Below, one piece after another: positions 50,440-58,847 of a DNA stretch of 64,000 bases; position 1 is the first letter of the stretch; the number at the start of each line of letters is the position of its first letter. The stretch comes from an uncultured Clostridia bacterium (GTDB lineage: Bacteria > Bacillota > Clostridia > Oscillospirales > Acutalibacteraceae). Below the pieces are notes generated by a model. The model was not told where the DNA came from. It did no database searches and was given only the letters and a program-made list of their open reading frames with translations. Made by a program: the position numbers and the translations under genes. The stretch spans positions 261,626-325,625 of the forward strand of contig CALGUK010000034.1 in the NCBI GenBank assembly GCA_937920235.1, in the 5' to 3' direction.

Positions 50440-50463
50440 CAAAACTTTTTTTATCTGTATAAT
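50436..50463 (+). promoter_or_regulatory. Strong promoter of the membrane cohesin gene
   Basis: TTGACA (50436-50441) and TATAAT (50458-50463), 16-base spacer, both perfect hexamers; the -35 overlaps the stop codon of the preceding gene. Confidence 0.7.
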
Positions 50464-50494
50464 AATATTGTATTTATTTTTCTGAGGTGATAGT

Positions 50495-51580
50495 GTGAAA
50501 AAGTTTTTGTGTTGCCTTACGGCAATTTTCATTATGATTTCTGTATGCCTTGTGCCGTCCTCGGCGGCTTCTCCGTCACTTTCTGTGGTAACCTCGGCAT
50601 ATCAGGTCAATCACGGTGATATTATTACCGTTACCGTCAGCGTTTCTTCCGGTTCAAACCTCGGATCTCTTGATTTTAATGTAAATTACAAAACGAGTGA
50701 GCTGCAGTATGTTACAGGCTCAATGTCCGCAACATCTCTTTTCAATATGGCAGAGGTCAACGATCTGACCGCGGGTTCTCTGAAATATGTGGGCATTTCA
50801 ACGGGTACGGTTACGGACGGCGGCGCTTTGGTTTCAATGAAGTTCAAGGCTATCAAGCCCGTAAATGAAGGAAGTCTGATCTCGATTTCCGTTACAAAGG
50901 CTACCGACGGCGACGATAAAAATGTGTCAGTTTCAAAAACGAGTGTAAGCATCACCTGTGCTCACGGAGATATTGTCTGGACACCGTCAAAATATGCAAC
51001 CTGCACTCAGACGGGTACCGAGAGAGGCATCTGCTCCTGCGGTTTTGAGGATTACCGCACTGTTCCGAAAACCGAGCATAAGTTCTCTGACCCGGTTATA
51101 AAGAAGAAACCTACCTGTACCGAAAACGGACTTATGCAGGGCACGTGTGACGAGTGCGGCGAGGTCGGTGCGGAGTCTGTAATCCCCGCAACGGGACATA
51201 CATACGGTGACTGGGTTGTAACTCTTCCCGCAACAGCCGTTACGACGGGACTTCAGGAGAGAAACTGCCGTGTCTGCGGATATCTTGAAACTCAGGTTAT
51301 TCCCATGGGCTCGGAGGGTGAGTCCTCAACGGAGCCGTCAACGGATATGACGCTTCCCACAGAGCCGTCAACACAGTATGAGCCGATTGTGACAACCACA
51401 AATCCGCCTCTCGATTTTTCCGATATTGAAATTGAGACAACCGAGCCCTCGGGCGGACTTTTCGGAAATTCCGATTTCAGCGAGAGCGACAGAGCGGCAC
51501 TCATCGTAATCGTTCTTGCGATCTTTGTCGTCATAGTTCTCGTGGTGTATATTCTTCTCCTCAGACAGAGAAAAAAGTAA
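50495..51580 (+). CDS. Membrane-anchored cohesin-domain protein
   Basis: 361 residues. Signal peptide (1-24, ending VPSSAA). Residues 27-155 form a cohesin-like beta sandwich (HGDIITVTVSVSSGSNLGSL, DFNVNYKTSELQYV). Three copies of a Cys/His repeat follow (pattern: ATC-x3-G-x4-C-x-CG ... H), then a Thr/Pro/Ser-rich linker and one C-terminal transmembrane helix (ALIVIVLAIFVVIVLVVYIL) with a basic end. No sortase motif. It could display dockerin-bearing proteins on the cell surface; two dockerin proteins are encoded nearby. Cohesin binding partners cannot be proven from sequence. Confidence 0.82.
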   Translation: MKKFLCCLTAIFIMISVCLVPSSAASPSLSVVTSAYQVNHGDIITVTVSVSSGSNLGSLDFNVNYKTSELQYVTGSMSATSLFNMAEVNDLTAGSLKYVGISTGTVTDGGALVSMKFKAIKPVNEGSLISISVTKATDGDDKNVSVSKTSVSITCAHGDIVWTPSKYATCTQTGTERGICSCGFEDYRTVPKTEHKFSDPVIKKKPTCTENGLMQGTCDECGEVGAESVIPATGHTYGDWVVTLPATAVTTGLQERNCRVCGYLETQVIPMGSEGESSTEPSTDMTLPTEPSTQYEPIVTTTNPPLDFSDIEIETTEPSGGLFGNSDFSESDRAALIVIVLAIFVVIVLVVYILLLRQRKK

Positions 51581-51599
51581 AAACCGAATAAGCTTATAA

Positions 51600-51628
51600 G
51601 ACGGTGCTGACGGCATCGTCTTTTTTTT
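51600..51628 (+). terminator. Intrinsic terminator after membrane cohesin gene
   Basis: GACGGTGC and GCATCGTC form an 8-bp stem (one G-T), 5-base loop, followed by eight T. Confidence 0.9.
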
Positions 51629-51629
51629 A

Positions 51630-51658
51630 TTGAAATCGGTAATGATATATGGTAAAAT
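51630..51658 (+). promoter_or_regulatory. Promoter of the GH3 gene
   Basis: TTGAAA (51630-51635), 17-base spacer, TAAAAT (51653-51658), immediately after the preceding terminator. Confidence 0.6.
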
Positions 51659-51689
51659 CCGAATATAGAAATTTATAGGGGAAATTTAT

Positions 51690-54107
51690 ATGTCAAAAAT
51701 AACTGAAAAAATTATCGTGGGCGCTATGAAGCTCGGTATGAAGCTTTCGGGTGCGGATGTGTCACAGGCGGAGGCACTTGAGGCACTGGGCGAGCCAACC
51801 GTAACCGAGGGCATACCGTCGGTTCTCAGAAAGGCGGCGGCGGAGTCTGCGGTGCTTCTCAGAAACAACGGAGTTCTTCCGTTTAAGAAAAATTCAAGAG
51901 TTGCTGTTTTCGGCCGTGTGCAGAGAGACTGGTTCTTTACGGGATACGGCTCGGGCGGTGACGTAAAAAAGCCCTACGGAGTTAATCTGATTGACGGTCT
52001 CAAGGGCTGTGATGAGCTTGTTCCCGACAGCGAGCTTGCAGAGATTTATGAAAATTGGTGCAGGGAAAATCCCGTTGACCACGGTGTGTGGGGACATTGG
52101 CCGAGATTCTATCCCGAGATGGAGCTTTCTGCCGAGCTTGTGAAAAAGGTGAGAGAAAGAAATGACCGCGCGGTATATGTTATCGGTCGTTCTTCGGGTG
52201 AGGACAGAGAAAACGCTCTTGAAAAGGGAAGCTGGTATGTGACTGACGAGGAGAGAACGGCGCTTCACAGAATTTGCGAGCAGTTTGATGATGTGACTCT
52301 GCTTTTGAATATCGGCTCAATTACCGATATGAGCTGGTTGCGTGAGTTCGGAAGCAAAATCGGAGCCGTTATGATTGTGTGGCAGGGCGGCATGGAAAGC
52401 GGAAATGCCGTTGCGGATCTGCTCTGCGGCAAGAGTGTTCCCTGCGGTAAGCTTACCGATACGGTTGCGATAAGCTATGAGGACTATCCCTCCGCCGAAA
52501 ATTTCGGTACGCTCAAGTTCAACAACTATGCCGAGGATATCTATGTGGGATACCGATGGTTTGAAACCTTTGCCAAGGACCGTGTCCTCTATCCCTTCGG
52601 CTTCGGACTTTCTTATACACACTTCAGGACGGACTTTGTTTGGGCACAGCAGAACGAAAACGGTGTGACGCTGAAATGCATTACGGAGAATACGGGCGAA
52701 TACTGTGGCAAGCAGGTAATTCAGGTGTATATCTCAAAGCCTTGCGGAGAGCTCGGAAACCCCGCAAGAGAGCTTGTTGCCTTTGCCAAGACAAAGCTTC
52801 TGGCTCCCGGTGAGAGTGAGGAGACCGAAATTTTTGTGCCGACGGAGAGATTTTATTCTTACGATGATAACGGTGCAAGCGGATTTGCGTTTTCTTATGT
52901 TACGGAAAAGGGCAGATACACTCTCAGCATAGGCGAAAATGTGCGTGAGGCAAAGGATGTGTGGAGCTATTATCAGAGCGAAACGGTTCAGACTCTGCCA
53001 CTCGAACAGACCTGCGCTCCGCAGACGGATTTTGACCGAGTTGTCAATACGGAAAACGGACTTGAAATGAAGCCCGTAACAAAGCGCGGATACAATCTTA
53101 AAAATATTATTGCGGAGAATATCGGTAACGGTGCGGTTCAGACGGGCGACAAGGGTATCAGCCTTTTTGATGTCAGAGACGGAAAAGCCACTCTTGAGGA
53201 GTTCGTTTCTCAGTTGAGTCTCGACGAGCTTGAGGCAATCTCGAGGGGAGATTACAAAATGGACTCTCCTCTCGGCGCAAAGGGAAATGCAGGAGCAATG
53301 GGCGGTGTTCTTGAAAGTCTCAGGGCAAAGGGAGTTCCGCCGATGATTACGACCGACGGCCCTTCGGGTATCCGACTTCTTGCCTACTGCTCTCTCATTC
53401 CCAACGGTACGGCACTCGCAAGCACATTCAATACGGAATTGGTGGAGCAGGTTTATGCAAAAATCGGTGAGGAGCTTAAGGAAAAGGGCAGTGACATTCT
53501 TCTTGCTCCCGGAATGAACATTCACCGAAATCCGCTTTGCGGAAGAAATTTTGAATATTACTCGGAGGACCCGGTTCTCACGGGATTTATCGGTGCAGCT
53601 GCCGTAAAGGGCGTTCAGAAAAACGGCAGGAGCGCCTGTCCCAAGCATTTTGCCTGCAACAATCAGGAGGTTAACCGCACGGGCAACGATTCTCGTCTTT
53701 CGGAGAGAGCTCTGCGTGAGATTTATCTCAAGGGCTTTGAAATCTGTGTCAAAGAGGCAAAACCCGATACGATTATGACCTCCTACAATAAAATCAACGG
53801 TGTGTGGGGCCATTATAACTATGAGCTCTGCGAGAGAATTCTCCGCGGTGAGTGGGGATTTGACGGACTTGTTATGACTGACTGGTGGATGCGTGCTTCA
53901 AAGAGTCCTGAATTCCCGAAAATGCGTAATCAGGCTTACAGAGTGCGTGCAGGTGTCAATGTGCTTATGCCGGGCGGCGACAGAGTTACAAACGGCAAGC
54001 CCGACGGAACGCTTTTGAAAACCTACGGCAAAAAGGACGGTATAACCCTTGATGAAATGCAGAGAAATGCCGCATTTGTCCTCAGACTTTGTCTGAAAAA
54101 GCTGTAA
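51690..54107 (+). CDS. GH3 beta-glucosidase-like enzyme with permuted domain order
   Basis: 805 residues, no signal peptide. The usual GH3 order is reversed: the alpha/beta sandwich part (AAAESAVLLRNNGVLPFKK, acid/base candidates in residues 160-260) and a fibronectin-like part come first, and the TIM-barrel domain last. The barrel contains DGPSGIRLL (D556), GRNFEYYSEDP, CPKHFACNN and GFDGLVMTDWW with D731 as the catalytic nucleophile. This order is known from ruminal Ruminococcus and Butyrivibrio beta-glucosidases. Cytoplasmic location fits hydrolysis of imported beta-linked di- or oligosaccharides. Exact sugar unknown. Confidence 0.9.
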   Translation: MSKITEKIIVGAMKLGMKLSGADVSQAEALEALGEPTVTEGIPSVLRKAAAESAVLLRNNGVLPFKKNSRVAVFGRVQRDWFFTGYGSGGDVKKPYGVNLIDGLKGCDELVPDSELAEIYENWCRENPVDHGVWGHWPRFYPEMELSAELVKKVRERNDRAVYVIGRSSGEDRENALEKGSWYVTDEERTALHRICEQFDDVTLLLNIGSITDMSWLREFGSKIGAVMIVWQGGMESGNAVADLLCGKSVPCGKLTDTVAISYEDYPSAENFGTLKFNNYAEDIYVGYRWFETFAKDRVLYPFGFGLSYTHFRTDFVWAQQNENGVTLKCITENTGEYCGKQVIQVYISKPCGELGNPARELVAFAKTKLLAPGESEETEIFVPTERFYSYDDNGASGFAFSYVTEKGRYTLSIGENVREAKDVWSYYQSETVQTLPLEQTCAPQTDFDRVVNTENGLEMKPVTKRGYNLKNIIAENIGNGAVQTGDKGISLFDVRDGKATLEEFVSQLSLDELEAISRGDYKMDSPLGAKGNAGAMGGVLESLRAKGVPPMITTDGPSGIRLLAYCSLIPNGTALASTFNTELVEQVYAKIGEELKEKGSDILLAPGMNIHRNPLCGRNFEYYSEDPVLTGFIGAAAVKGVQKNGRSACPKHFACNNQEVNRTGNDSRLSERALREIYLKGFEICVKEAKPDTIMTSYNKINGVWGHYNYELCERILRGEWGFDGLVMTDWWMRASKSPEFPKMRNQAYRVRAGVNVLMPGGDRVTNGKPDGTLLKTYGKKDGITLDEMQRNAAFVLRLCLKKL

Positions 54108-54141
54108 ATGTTAAAAAACAATTAACGTTGTGTCGAATATC

Positions 54142-54171
54142 TTGACAGCTGCGGTATTTAATGGTTAAATA
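54142..54171 (+). promoter_or_regulatory. Promoter of the cohesin-dockerin gene
   Basis: TTGACA (54142-54147) with TAAATA 18 bases later (54166-54171). Confidence 0.5.
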
Positions 54172-54202
54172 ATTCCATAATTTTGTGAAAGGATATGATA
54201 TT

Positions 54203-55117
54203 TTGAAAAAGGTTTTAAGCATTGCTCTTGCACTTGTTTTTGCCTTATCAACCTTTTCGGTCCTCGTTTTTGCGGCCGATGAGCCCGTAATCACCTTTTC
54301 TGCCGATAAGACAGAGGCAAAGGTCGGCGATACGGTTACGGTAAAAGCGGTTGTTTCAAAGGATTCGGGTCTTTGTGCCGCAAAGCTGGCTGTTGAATAC
54401 GATAAGGACTGCTTTAAGGTTAAAGAGGTCAAGGCAGGCGGATTTGCCAATACGGAAATCAACAGCTTGACCGAGGGAAAAATCCTTCTTGCCGCAACAA
54501 ATCCTCAGACAGGCATCAAGGATGAGGCAGAGGTTCTGACGGTTGAGCTTGAGGTTAAGAAAACCGAAGGAAACATCTCATTTAAGGTTCGCGAGGCCGC
54601 TGTCGCAACAGGTGATGACGAGCTCGGAAGTATGAATGTGACTGAGTCAGTTGCCGCCGCATCAGATAAGTCCGTTGTTATCGCTTGCGCTCACGCGGAA
54701 TTTACCGAAAAAATCACCAAGGAACCCGGCTGTACCGAAAAAGGTGTGAAGGAATTTACCTGCACACAGTGCGATCACGTGAAAACAGAGGAAATCAACG
54801 CTCTCGGTCATAAGGAAGGCGAGTGGGAAACCGTCAAGGAGCCTACCGCACAGGAAGCCGGCAAAAAGGTGAAAAAATGCACGGTCTGCGGTGACGTTCT
54901 TGCGGAAGAAGAAATCAAAAAGCTCGTTTTGGGTGATGTTGACGGAGACGGAAAAATTATGGCTGTTGATGCCCGAAAGGTGCTTCAATACTGTGCAAAC
55001 CTCATTGAGCTTGACGAGGTTCAGCTCAATACAGGTGACGTTAACGAGGACGGCGTTGTGGATTTAACCGATGCACGCTGGATTTTACAATATATGGCAA
55101 ATCTCAGAGAGTTTTAA
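54203..55117 (+). CDS. Secreted protein with both cohesin and dockerin domains
   Basis: 304 residues. Signal peptide (1-24), cohesin-like domain (about 27-158; FSADKTEAKVGDTVTVKAVV, LAVEYDKDCFKV), two Cys/His repeats (160-240) and a complete type I dockerin (243-304) with two calcium loops, DVDGDGKIMAVDAR and DVNEDGVVDLTDAR. Having both partners of a cohesin-dockerin pair makes it a possible adaptor scaffoldin. Start: TTG 54203 after AAAGGAT; a GTG at 54185 is in frame but would break the signal peptide pattern. Next gene is a related cohesin without dockerin. Confidence 0.85.
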   Translation: MKKVLSIALALVFALSTFSVLVFAADEPVITFSADKTEAKVGDTVTVKAVVSKDSGLCAAKLAVEYDKDCFKVKEVKAGGFANTEINSLTEGKILLAATNPQTGIKDEAEVLTVELEVKKTEGNISFKVREAAVATGDDELGSMNVTESVAAASDKSVVIACAHAEFTEKITKEPGCTEKGVKEFTCTQCDHVKTEEINALGHKEGEWETVKEPTAQEAGKKVKKCTVCGDVLAEEEIKKLVLGDVDGDGKIMAVDARKVLQYCANLIELDEVQLNTGDVNEDGVVDLTDARWILQYMANLREF

Positions 55118-55131
55118 CATATTTTGTTATA

Positions 55132-55160
55132 TTGACATTTACAAAAAAGTATGATATAAC
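55132..55160 (+). promoter_or_regulatory. Strong promoter of the free cohesin gene
   Basis: TTGACA (55132-55137), 17-base spacer, TATAAC (55155-55160). Confidence 0.7.
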
Positions 55161-55255
55161 TAAGTTAACAATATATACCTGATAAGGTTTATTATTGCCG
55201 TTGTGCTGAAACAACAAAAAATATTCGGGTAAAACCCAAAAGGAAGGTAATTCAA

Positions 55256-56116
55256 ATGAAAAAAGTATTAAGCGTAGTTCTTGCACTTGTATTTGCATTG
55301 ACAACTCTTTCTGTTCTTGCATTTGCCGCAGGTTCACCGACAATCACTATTTCTGCCGACAAGAAAGACGTTAAGGTTGGCGATATAGTAAAGATCAGCG
55401 TTAACACATCTGCTAACTCAAAGCTCGCTACTGCAAGCTTCACAGTTAAGTATGATAAGGATTGCTTTGAATATAGCAATGCTACTGTAAATGCAAAAAG
55501 CGGTCTCTCAACATTGCCTAACGCAACTGTTGCAGGAGAGGTTTACGTTGTTGCTGCTGCTACAACAGAGATGAGCGACGGCGAGACAAACATCATTACA
55601 ATCGACCTCAAGGTTACAAAGCTCGGCGGTAAGGTTTCTATCGAGTTCAAGGAAGCAAGCGTTGCTAACGGTCTCGATCAGACAAGTATTCTTGCAGACG
55701 TTAAGAAGACAGCTAACACAATCGAGTTCAAGGCTCCTGTTGAAGATCCTACAGATAAGCCGGTAGAAGATCCTACAGATCCTACAGATCCTACAGAGAA
55801 GCCCTCAGAAGAGTGCAAAGACCACAAATACAGCAAATGGATCACAGTAAAGAACCCAACTTGTAAAGAAACAGGTCTCAAAGAGAAGAGCTGCACAATC
55901 TGCGGTGACAAGCTTCAGGAAGCTATCCCGGTAGATCCCGATGCTCATAAGGCAGGCGAATGGATCGTTACAAAGCCCGCAACTGCTGCTTCAACAGGCA
56001 CAAAGGTTAAGAAGTGCAAGTACTGTGACAAGGTTGTTGAGACAGGCACAATCGCTAAGCTTACAGGCGATGAAATCACTGCTCCCGCAATCCCCGGCAC
56101 AGACGCTATCGCATAA
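55256..56116 (+). CDS. Secreted cohesin-domain protein, probably abundant
   Basis: 286 residues. Signal peptide (ending LAFA), cohesin-like domain (about 26-160; ISADKKDVKVGDIVKISVN, FTVKYDKDCFEYS), an acidic linker with tandem DPT units, and two Cys/His repeats. It has no dockerin, transmembrane helix or sortase motif, so attachment to the cell is unclear. Codon choice (GCT, ACA, AAG, CTC) is strongly biased like gap and unlike the neighbouring cohesin gene, and promoter, ribosome-binding site (AAGGAAGGT) and terminator are all strong, which suggests high expression. Paralogous to the protein encoded just upstream. Confidence 0.82.
   Translation: MKKVLSVVLALVFALTTLSVLAFAAGSPTITISADKKDVKVGDIVKISVNTSANSKLATASFTVKYDKDCFEYSNATVNAKSGLSTLPNATVAGEVYVVAAATTEMSDGETNIITIDLKVTKLGGKVSIEFKEASVANGLDQTSILADVKKTANTIEFKAPVEDPTDKPVEDPTDPTDPTEKPSEECKDHKYSKWITVKNPTCKETGLKEKSCTICGDKLQEAIPVDPDAHKAGEWIVTKPATAASTGTKVKKCKYCDKVVETGTIAKLTGDEITAPAIPGTDAIA
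55769..55795 (+). repeat. Three tandem 9-base units coding for Asp-Pro-Thr
   Basis: GATCCTACA is repeated three times in tandem here and once more at 55745-55753. It codes the DPT linker of the free cohesin protein; copy number could vary by slippage. Confidence 0.8.
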
Positions 56117-56136
56117 TTAAAAAATAAGATTTTTAG

Positions 56137-56160
56137 CGGAGTCTTCGGACTCCGTTTTTT
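56137..56160 (+). terminator. Intrinsic terminator with TTCG loop
   Basis: CGGAGTC and GACTCCG around a stable TTCG tetraloop, then six T. Confidence 0.92.
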
Positions 56161-56222
56161 GTTTGTCCGGTAATTTTTGGTTCTCCTTTTGCATATTCAT
56201 TTATGTAAAGGGAGGTTTTTTT

Positions 56223-56504
56223 ATGACAGACGAAAAAAAGATACCCAGACTGCCTCACAGCGTGATTATGGAGGACAGACATAAGCTTTCTGTTTCGGGG
56301 GTGACGGACATTGACTCCTTCGACGAGCAGACCGTCATTGCAATAACGGATATGGGTGAGCTGACCGTGAGAGGTTGGAATCTGCATATCACAAAGCTCA
56401 ATCTTGAACAGAGCGAGCTTCTCATTGACGGTGAAATCTCGTCGCTGACATATACCGATACAAGACCGCAGGCAAAAGGATTTTTCGCCAAGGTGCTGAG
56501 ATGA
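56223..56504 (+). CDS. yabP: Sporulation protein YabP
   Basis: 93 residues. Needed with YabQ for spore cortex assembly in Bacillus subtilis. The sequence has the YabP pattern: LPHSVIMEDRHKLSVSGV, DIDSFDEQTVIAIT and GELTVRGWNLHITKLNLE. No signal peptide or membrane helix. The ATG at 56223 has GGGAGG upstream, and the longer in-frame version runs into the preceding terminator. Stop overlaps yabQ (ATGA). The cluster yabP-yabQ-divIC-yabR is conserved in endospore formers. Confidence 0.93.
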   Translation: MTDEKKIPRLPHSVIMEDRHKLSVSGVTDIDSFDEQTVIAITDMGELTVRGWNLHITKLNLEQSELLIDGEISSLTYTDTRPQAKGFFAKVLR

Positions 56505-57058
56505 CGGATTATATATACAGTCTGAGTCTTGCCGACCAGACTGAAAATTTTCTGTTCTCCCTCGGTGCAGGCTTCATTCTCGGGATTTTTTACGATGCTT
56601 TCCGCATTGTCAGAATGTGCATTTCCGAAAAAAGATCTGCAATAATTGTGTCGGATGTGCTTTACTGTATTCTTTTCACCTTTGCCACATTTATATTCCT
56701 GCTGACCGTCAACGAGGGCGAGTTCCGTCTTTATCTCATTGCGGGCGAATTTATGGGATTTGCGGTTTATTACTTCTCACTCGGCGCGCTTTTCTTTTCT
56801 TTCAGTACTTTTCTGACGGATATGATAAAACGGTGTGTAAGAAAAATTTTTGATGTTGTTTTTTATCCGATTAAACTGATTTTCTTAAAATCAGCGTCGG
56901 TTTTCGACAAAATACTCGAAAAAGGTCGGAAAAGAAGTAAAAAAATTAAAAATAAATCAAAATTCCTCTTGAAACTCAATAAATACTTGTTGTATAATCT
57001 AAATGTTAAAAAGCGCAATCAAGTGGATGACGGTATTCTGAATGAAAGGGAAGTGTGA
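56501..57058 (+). CDS. yabQ: Spore cortex biosynthesis protein YabQ
   Basis: 185 residues, five hydrophobic segments in the first 110 residues (FLFSLGAGFILGIFYDAFRI is the typical start of YabQ) and a Lys-rich cytoplasmic tail. Membrane protein of the outer forespore membrane, needed for cortex formation. Translationally coupled to yabP. Sporulation-specific sigma-E control is known for the family, but no sigma-E promoter was recognised here. Confidence 0.9.
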   Translation: MTDYIYSLSLADQTENFLFSLGAGFILGIFYDAFRIVRMCISEKRSAIIVSDVLYCILFTFATFIFLLTVNEGEFRLYLIAGEFMGFAVYYFSLGALFFSFSTFLTDMIKRCVRKIFDVVFYPIKLIFLKSASVFDKILEKGRKRSKKIKNKSKFLLKLNKYLLYNLNVKKRNQVDDGILNEREV

Positions 57059-57061
57059 CCA

Positions 57062-57373
57062 ATGGCCAATACAAAAAAACAGGCATCTGTGCGTAAACAG
57101 AAAAAGAGCTTTATTCTCACCTTGGGACTTGTTCTGCTTGTGGGTTATTTTGTTATAACCATTATCGGACTTCAGCTTTCTATCAGAGAGAGCCGCGGCG
57201 AATTGGAACAGAAAAATGCCGCTTACGAGGAACAGCTTGAAGAAAATGAGCGCCTGCAGGCTATTGTTGACAATGAGGACAAAAGCGATTACATTGAGCA
57301 GGTTGCCCGTGAAAAGCTCGGCTTCGTTATGCCAGGCGAAAAAGTGTTCTATGATGTCACACCCGGCGCATAA
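57062..57373 (+). CDS. divIC: Cell division protein DivIC/FtsB-like
   Basis: 103 residues: basic cytoplasmic N-terminus (KKQASVRKQKKS), one transmembrane helix (ILTLGLVLLVGYFVITIIGL), a coiled coil (ESRGELEQKNAAYEEQLEEN) and the conserved end YIEQVAREKLGFVMPGEKVF. Bitopic divisome protein acting with FtsL and DivIB outside the membrane. Gene order matches Bacillus (yabQ-divIC-yabR). Confidence 0.93.
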   Translation: MANTKKQASVRKQKKSFILTLGLVLLVGYFVITIIGLQLSIRESRGELEQKNAAYEEQLEENERLQAIVDNEDKSDYIEQVAREKLGFVMPGEKVFYDVTPGA

Positions 57374-57392
57374 TTAGGAGGAATTGCATTTT

Positions 57393-57845
57393 ATGCAAAT
57401 TGACATCGGTTCAGTCTATGACGGAACAGTCACGGGGTTAACAAAATTCGGAGCTTTTGTAAAGCTTGACGGCGGTGCAACGGGAATGGTGCACATCTCA
57501 GAGGTTTCTTATGAGTATGTAAACGATATTTCCGAGCATCTTTCCGAAGGGGATAAGGTCAAGGTTAAGGTTCTCGAAATCAACGAAAAGGGAAAGGCAA
57601 GCCTTTCAATCAAAAAAGCATTGCCGAAGCCCGAAAAGCCGAAGCAGGATAAACCGCAGAACAAGACATCCGGCGGAAATAACCGCGGTTGGAAGGGTGC
57701 TCCGAGGCAGGAGCAGTCAGCACCAATGTCCTTTGAGGACATGATGGCAAGGTTCAAGGCTCAGAGCGAGGATAAAATGAGCGATATTAAGCGCAGTACG
57801 GACCGTCGCTCAGGCAGTGCGGGTTATCGCAGAGGTGCAAAATAA
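57393..57845 (+). CDS. yabR: S1-domain RNA-binding protein (YabR-like)
   Basis: 150 residues. A single S1 OB-fold fills residues 1-75 (IGSVYDGTVTGLTKFGAFVK, GMVHISEVS, GDKVKVKVLEINEKGKASLS), followed by a disordered basic region rich in Lys, Pro and Gln and a basic C-terminus. AGGAGG at 57376 serves the ATG at 57393; a TTG at 57384 is in frame but too close. Related to the polynucleotide phosphorylase S1 domain family. Role in translation or RNA handling is inferred. Confidence 0.88.
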   Translation: MQIDIGSVYDGTVTGLTKFGAFVKLDGGATGMVHISEVSYEYVNDISEHLSEGDKVKVKVLEINEKGKASLSIKKALPKPEKPKQDKPQNKTSGGNNRGWKGAPRQEQSAPMSFEDMMARFKAQSEDKMSDIKRSTDRRSGSAGYRRGAK

Positions 57846-57855
57846 CAAAGGATAA

Positions 57856-57879
57856 GGGGGCAGTTTTACTGCCCTTTAT
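57856..57879 (+). terminator. Hairpin after yabR
   Basis: GGGCAG and CTGCCC with a 5-base loop, extended by G-T pairs, followed by TTTATTT. It separates the sporulation/division cluster from the fumarase gene. Confidence 0.6.
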
Positions 57880-57893
57880 TTGTAGGTGATATT

Positions 57894-58736
57894 ATGAGAG
57901 AAATCAGCACGGATACAATTATATCGGCAATCAGTGAGATGTGTATTCTGGCGAACAGATATCTGCCCGACGACCTGGCGGATTGTATCTCCGAGGGATT
58001 TTCGAGGGAGACAGAGCCGATGGCAAAGGGCGTTATGGGGGATTTGCTGAAAAATCTTGAGTGCGCACGCAATCTGCAGATTCCTATCTGTCAGGATACA
58101 GGTATGGCGGTTGTTTTTGCCGAGGTCGGTCAGGATGTGCATATCGTCGGCGGCAGCTTTGAGGATGCCGTCAATGAGGGGGTAAGACGCGGATACCGTG
58201 ACGGACTTTTGCGGAAATCGGTGGTTTCGGACCCGCTTGAAAGAGTCAATACCGATGATAATACTCCGGCAGTGCTTCATACGAGGATTGTCAGCGGAGA
58301 CAAAATTTCGCTTCTTGTCGCTCCCAAAGGCTTCGGAAGTGAAAATATGAGCTGTATTAAAATGTTCACTCCCTCTGCAACGCAGGAGGATATTGTGGAC
58401 TTTGTGGCTGAAACCGTAAAAATTGCAGGCGGAAATCCCTGCCCTCCCGTAGTGCTGGGAGTGGGAATAGGCGGAGATTTTGAGCAGTGCGCTCTGTTGG
58501 CGAAAAAAGCGCTGTGCAGAAACGTCAGCGAGAGAAACCCGAAGCCTCTTTATGCCCGTCTCGAAGCGGAAATGCTTGAAAAGGTAAACGAAACAGGTGT
58601 GGGTCCGCAGGGCTTCGGCGGAAAAACCACTGCCCTTGCCGTAAATATCGAAACCGCTCCCACTCATATTGCAGGTCTTCCCGTTGCGGTCAACGTGGGA
58701 TGTCACGTCACGAGGCATATGAGGAAAATTTTGTAA
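57894..58736 (+). CDS. Class I fumarate hydratase (or tartrate dehydratase) alpha subunit
   Basis: 280 residues, the iron-sulfur-binding N-terminal half of class I (oxygen-sensitive) hydro-lyases, which interconvert fumarate and malate or dehydrate tartrate. Conserved ligand motifs: IPICQDTGM, GSENMS with SCIKMF, and VGIGGDFEQCALLAKKAL, and the C-terminal AVNVGCHVTRH. The partner beta subunit usually follows at once, but here hpf comes next and no beta gene is in the window. Preceded by GTAGGTGAT as ribosome-binding site. Confidence 0.88.
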   Translation: MREISTDTIISAISEMCILANRYLPDDLADCISEGFSRETEPMAKGVMGDLLKNLECARNLQIPICQDTGMAVVFAEVGQDVHIVGGSFEDAVNEGVRRGYRDGLLRKSVVSDPLERVNTDDNTPAVLHTRIVSGDKISLLVAPKGFGSENMSCIKMFTPSATQEDIVDFVAETVKIAGGNPCPPVVLGVGIGGDFEQCALLAKKALCRNVSERNPKPLYARLEAEMLEKVNETGVGPQGFGGKTTALAVNIETAPTHIAGLPVAVNVGCHVTRHMRKIL

Positions 58737-58762
58737 AATTTGAATAAATAACGCAAAACTAC

Positions 58763-58792
58763 TTTACAATTTATGTGCAGTTGTGCTACAAT
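58763..58792 (+). promoter_or_regulatory. Promoter of hpf
   Basis: TTTACA (58763-58768), 18-base spacer, TACAAT (58787-58792) with a TGC extension in front of the -10. Confidence 0.6.
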
Positions 58793-58847
58793 AAAATCAG
58801 ATAGAAGATGCTTCTTTTATCAATTATATTGCAAAGGAGATGTCGTT

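Noticed and set aside
52734..53813. Long open frame on the minus strand opposite the GH3 gene
   Set aside because: No ribosome-binding site, Cys/Arg/Ser-rich composition typical of antisense frames, and the plus strand carries an unmistakable GH3 enzyme.
55745..55795. Short tandem repeats that could suggest a CRISPR array
   Set aside because: Nine-base units in frame inside a protein linker (Asp-Pro-Thr); no spacers and no cas genes.
57876..58718. 280-codon minus-strand frame opposite the fumarase alpha gene
   Set aside because: Mirror of a real gene with identical extent; the plus frame has all hydro-lyase motifs.
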